A DNA stretch of 64,000 bases, taken from Halococcus thailandensis JCM 13552. GTDB taxonomy: Archaea; Halobacteriota; Halobacteria; Halobacteriales; Halococcaceae. The position numbers and the translations under genes are program-made. How positions within the stretch are numbered: the first letter of the stretch is position 1; every line of letters begins with the position of its first letter. This document shows, piece after piece, positions 61,799-64,000 of this stretch. Under the pieces are notes generated by a model. It saw only the letters and a program-made list of their open reading frames with translations. It was not told the DNA's origin and searched no databases. The stretch is taken from NCBI RefSeq assembly GCF_000336715.1, contig NZ_AOMF01000171.1:1-64000 (forward strand), written 5' to 3'.

Positions 61799-62101
61799 CT
61801 ATTCGTGCGTGATGGCCGTCTCGTAAGTTTCGAGCGTCGGATGGCCCTCGAACATCTCCGTCGGCGCGTCGCCGCCGTGGGCGTTCGCGAACTGCTCGCT
61901 CTCGGTCCACGCCTCGAAGTCCTCCTCCGATTCCCAGTAGGTCTGTGCGATGTAGGTGTTGCCGTCCTCGGGCGGTGTCAGGAAGTCGAACCTGACGAAC
62001 CCCGGCTGTTCGGCGATGTCCTCGGAGCTCTCGGTGAAGCGATCGACGAGCTCGTCCCCGTAGCCGTCCGCGACCGTGAATCGGTTCGCTGCAACGAACA
62101 T
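61799..62101 (-). CDS. ABM-domain monooxygenase-like protein (HmoA type)
   Basis: A 100-residue ferredoxin-like fold of the antibiotic biosynthesis monooxygenase family. FVAANRFTVADGYGDELVDR and FVRFDFLTPPEDGNTYIAQT, then YWESEEDFEAWTESEQFANA, match the haem-degrading HmoA/IsdG-like group. The Asn near position 6 fits the catalytic residue of that group. Haem oxygenation is a possibility; many homologues have no tested activity. Confidence 0.78.
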   Translation of the reverse strand: MFVAANRFTVADGYGDELVDRFTESSEDIAEQPGFVRFDFLTPPEDGNTYIAQTYWESEEDFEAWTESEQFANAHGGDAPTEMFEGHPTLETYETAITHE

Positions 62102-62169
62102 ACTCCCTCTTGTCCCGCAATCGGCATAAACCTACCGCAACAACAGACGACACGATAATCCAAAATGGA

Positions 62170-62799
62170 TTATAGATAGAGTTCGACGCGGTTCGGCGGT
62201 CGGTGAGTGAGCTCGGCGTCGAGATAGCTCGCGAGCCGATCCAGAACGCCGTCGTCGGCGTCGGTGCCGTGGGGGAGCCGGACGAGGATCGTCTCCGCTT
62301 CGGAGACGACGGGGTCGTCGGCCATCGCGACGGCGAACAGTTCCTCGGGGGTTACTGGCGTGTCCGAGCGGATGCGGTCGGCGGTGTCGGCCACGGACGT
62401 TCCGTACTCGGCGCGGACGTCGAAATCGACGGTGACGTCGGCGGTGCTACCGAGCGTGTCGGCGGCGTGAACCTCCTCGGCACGGCGGACGGCAGGGACG
62501 AGCACCCGCTCGAAATCCATCCCGCTCTCCTTCAGTCCGAGATAGGTAAAGGAGAGCATCGAGAGCACGCCATCGACGAACGCCGGATCGTCGACGGTGT
62601 CGAAAACCCCCTCCCTGTCCTTCGGTTTGAGTGCGTGGACGAGCAGCGTGAAGTCCTTGATGGCGTTGACGATGCGCTTGCGGATGCGTGCCTCGGCGTT
62701 CCGGCGCGACTGGTCGTGTGTCATCTCGGTCTCGCCGCGGAGGAACGCCCGATCGGCCGGCGAGAGGACGCCACGCGGTCTGTCGGCGTCGTGGTCCAT
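62170..62799 (-). CDS. Conserved haloarchaeal protein of unknown function
   Basis: A 209-residue protein. RIRKRIVNAIKDFTLLVHAL and LSMLSFTYLGLKESGMDFER form helices, and the C-terminal half is acidic with SEAETILVRLPHGTDADDG. The start at 62799 is chosen because the codons before it read like a shadow of the MOSC promoter region. I do not recognise a family. It is divergent from the MOSC gene. Confidence 0.65.
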   Translation of the reverse strand: MDHDADRPRGVLSPADRAFLRGETEMTHDQSRRNAEARIRKRIVNAIKDFTLLVHALKPKDREGVFDTVDDPAFVDGVLSMLSFTYLGLKESGMDFERVLVPAVRRAEEVHAADTLGSTADVTVDFDVRAEYGTSVADTADRIRSDTPVTPEELFAVAMADDPVVSEAETILVRLPHGTDADDGVLDRLASYLDAELTHRPPNRVELYL

Positions 62800-62923
62800 G
62801 TAATCCCTCGGTCGGCCGGCAACAAAGGGGTTCGTGGTCCGCTCCGCGACGGTTCCCGTTCGACGTGCTCGGCCGCTTGGCCACGGAACGAAGGATTTTC
62901 CAACACGCTCGCCAACCGGAGGC

Positions 62924-63439
62924 ATGGCCACCGTCGAGACGATCTACACCACGCCGGAGGGCTCTGCGCCGATGGAGACCGTCGAGGGGATCGAGGCGGT
63001 CGAACGGCAGGGGCTGCGCGGCGATCGCTACATGAAGGGGACGGGCTACTACTCCGGGATGGACGAGTGTGAGGTGACGCTCATCGAGAGCGAGGCCATC
63101 GAGGAGATCCGCGAGGAGTACGACATCGATCTCTCGGACGGTCGCCACCGGCGCAACATCGTCACGCGCGGCATCTCGGTCCAGGAGCTGCTCGATCAGC
63201 AGTTCCGCATCGGCGAGGCGACCTTCGAGGGGACACGCCCGCGCCCGCCGTGTGCCCATGTCGAGCAGGTCGCCGACGAGTCCGGCGTCGCCCGTGCGCT
63301 CAAAAACCACCGCGGCGGCATCTGCGTCAGCGTCGTCGAGGGTGGCGATCTCCACGTCGGCGACGAGCTCGAACCCCTCGGCGAGACCGACGGCGAGAAC
63401 GTGGCCGATGCGATCAAGAGCCGGCTGATGGGCCAGTAA
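62924..63439 (+). CDS. MOSC domain protein
   Basis: A 171-residue protein with the fold of the molybdenum cofactor sulfurase C-terminal domain, which carries sulfur on a conserved Cys. VERQGLRGDRYMKGTGYYSG, DLSDGRHRRNIVTRGISVQE, and FEGTRPRPPCAHVEQVAD (the conserved Cys) follow the family pattern. A GGAGG ribosome binding site is directly before the ATG (GGAGGCATG spacing is very short). The partner and substrate are unknown. Confidence 0.82.
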   Translation: MATVETIYTTPEGSAPMETVEGIEAVERQGLRGDRYMKGTGYYSGMDECEVTLIESEAIEEIREEYDIDLSDGRHRRNIVTRGISVQELLDQQFRIGEATFEGTRPRPPCAHVEQVADESGVARALKNHRGGICVSVVEGGDLHVGDELEPLGETDGENVADAIKSRLMGQ

Positions 63440-63478
63440 GCGACAGGTTCTTTTTCGACTCGCCGGAAGGCAGACTGC

Positions 63479-63562
63479 GCGCGGGTAGCCAAGCTTGGAA
63501 ACGGCGCAGCGCTTAGGACGCTGTCCCGTAGGGGTCCGCCGGTTCAAATCCGGTCCCGCGCA
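63479..63562 (+). tRNA. tRNA-Leu (anticodon TAG)
   Basis: Acceptor GCGCGGG pairs with CCCGCGC; the discriminator is A. The anticodon stem CAGCG/CGCTG encloses the loop CTTAGGA with TAG. The long variable arm (TCCCGTAGGGGTC) fits leucine. The last 23 bases recur downstream (see the att-like repeat). Confidence 0.95.
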
Positions 63563-63675
63563 GTGAGCGACCGAAGGGAGCGAACGAGCAGGACCGATTT
63601 TGAACCCTGCCAGTCGCAGCCGGCGAGCGTAGCGAGCCGGACCGTCTGGCTTCGGTTCAAATCCGGTCCCGCGCA
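63540..63675 (+). repeat. att-like direct repeat of the tRNA-Leu 3' end
   Basis: The last 23 bases of tRNA-Leu (63540-63562, CGGTTCAAATCC through CCCGCGCA) recur without mismatch at 63653-63675. The offset is 113 bases, with 90 bases between. The copy covers the 3' half of the T arm and the acceptor strand, which is the part used as attB by tyrosine integrases. No integrase gene is in the 90 bases, so this is a scar or a composite site. Confidence 0.75.
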
Positions 63676-64000
63676 TCCACCTTTTGCTGCACTCCGCTCG
63701 CTGACGCTCGCTCCGCTGGCAAAATCTGGACCAAAAGCCGGCGTCACCCCCTTCGGGGGTTCCTTGGCCCGCTCACTCGCTGCGCTCGTTCACGGTGGAA
63801 AGCCGACCGCCATAATTCAAATCCAATCCAGTGTACCTTCCTCAGAAAACCTCGTTACAGCCAGTCAGAGAAGTGATGGCCACGATGGCAGCACCCACTC
63901 TCCTTCTTCGCTACCCCAAACTGCTGCTGCTGTTCCATCATCCGCGATACGTACCATTCTCACTTCCTTTTTCTCAGCCACATCCTCTCCGAACCGTTCA
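63563..64000. other. Gene-free right end with integration scar, repeat and lower-GC DNA
   Basis: After the tRNA and its duplicated end comes an inverted copy of the dispersed repeat, with a hairpin at 63746-63760 (ACCCCC, loop TTC, GGGGGT). From about 63800 to the window end the sequence is clearly richer in A and T and has no coding frame that I can support; it may be the edge of an accessory region beyond the window. Confidence 0.5.
63677..63780 (-). repeat. Dispersed intergenic repeat, copy 3 (inverted)
   Basis: CCACCTTTTGCTGC (63677-63690), TGGCAAAATCTGGACCAAAA (63717-63736) and GGCCCGCTCACTCGC (63766-63780) are the reverse complements of the right end, core and left end of the copy at 42301-42413. 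It begins directly after the second copy of the tRNA end. Confidence 0.65.

Noticed and set aside
1-64000. CRISPR array, complete insertion sequence, provirus or toxin-antitoxin system
   Set aside because: No regularly spaced repeats, transposase, integrase, capsid or cas-like protein was found in either strand.

Overview
The window is a piece of a haloarchaeal (class Halobacteria) chromosome. The evidence is high GC, very acidic proteins, archaeal ribosomal proteins and RNA polymerase subunits, a halocyanin-linked split cytochrome bc complex, PGF-CTERM sorting, the phosphomevalonate-decarboxylase form of the mevalonate pathway, and an archaeal 7S (SRP) RNA. No genus is assigned. Many first genes of transcription units have a TATA-like box about 25-28 bases before the start codon, which implies leaderless mRNAs; genes inside operons overlap (ATGA/TAATG) or carry GGAGG-type ribosome binding sites.

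Layout. 1-5.9 kb: tail of an unknown gene, AIR-synthase relative, 6-phosphogluconate dehydrogenase coupled to ribose-5-phosphate isomerase, and a divergent pair typical of oxidative pentose degradation (2-keto-3-deoxypentonate dehydratase and ketoglutarate-semialdehyde dehydrogenase). 5.9-12.9 kb: tRNA-Arg, DGGGP synthase, small conserved proteins, the 7S RNA, a lipoprotein, an NADH dehydrogenase-like flavoprotein, phosphomevalonate decarboxylase and endonuclease III. 13-19.6 kb: a respiratory gene cluster with blue-copper protein, Rieske protein, split cytochrome b and several haloarchaea-only membrane proteins. 19.7-31.3 kb: mixed metabolism (NAD-kinase-like protein, RCK-DHH phosphoesterase, class I aldolase plus fructose bisphosphatase, acyl-CoA carboxylase beta subunit with an extra N-terminal domain, PGF-CTERM surface protein). 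30.8-34.9 kb: MaoC dehydratase, two glutamate dehydrogenases and a CitE-like lyase, a set that fits part of the methylaspartate cycle.

35.2-39.6 kb holds a TctA-type transporter and the L12/L10/L1 and L11 ribosomal genes. 39.8-46.6 kb has a DRG GTPase, a double-domain glyoxalase next to glutamate-cysteine ligase, CoaD, a small TFB-like protein and TyrS. 46.6-58.2 kb carries Mrp and then a long plus-strand operon array: tRNA-Ser, S13, S4, S11, RpoD, tRNA-Leu, L18e, L13, S9, RpoN, RpoK, enolase, S2, mevalonate kinase, isopentenyl phosphate kinase, RNase J and geranylgeranyl diphosphate synthase. 58.2-63.4 kb has small redox and regulatory genes, including a TbsP-like regulator.

The least ordinary parts are between genes. 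The 3' end of tRNA-Leu(UAG) at 63479-63562 is repeated exactly 113 bases downstream, as expected for an integration site. A dispersed repeat occurs three times in intergenic DNA, twice directly in front of a promoter. Perfect hairpins with three-base loops recur in the gene-free stretches, five hairpins lying in a row at 34925-35127. No CRISPR array, complete insertion sequence or origin was recognised. I found no strong candidate for a wholly new multi-gene system; the best leads are the intergenic elements and a few unusual domain arrangements.
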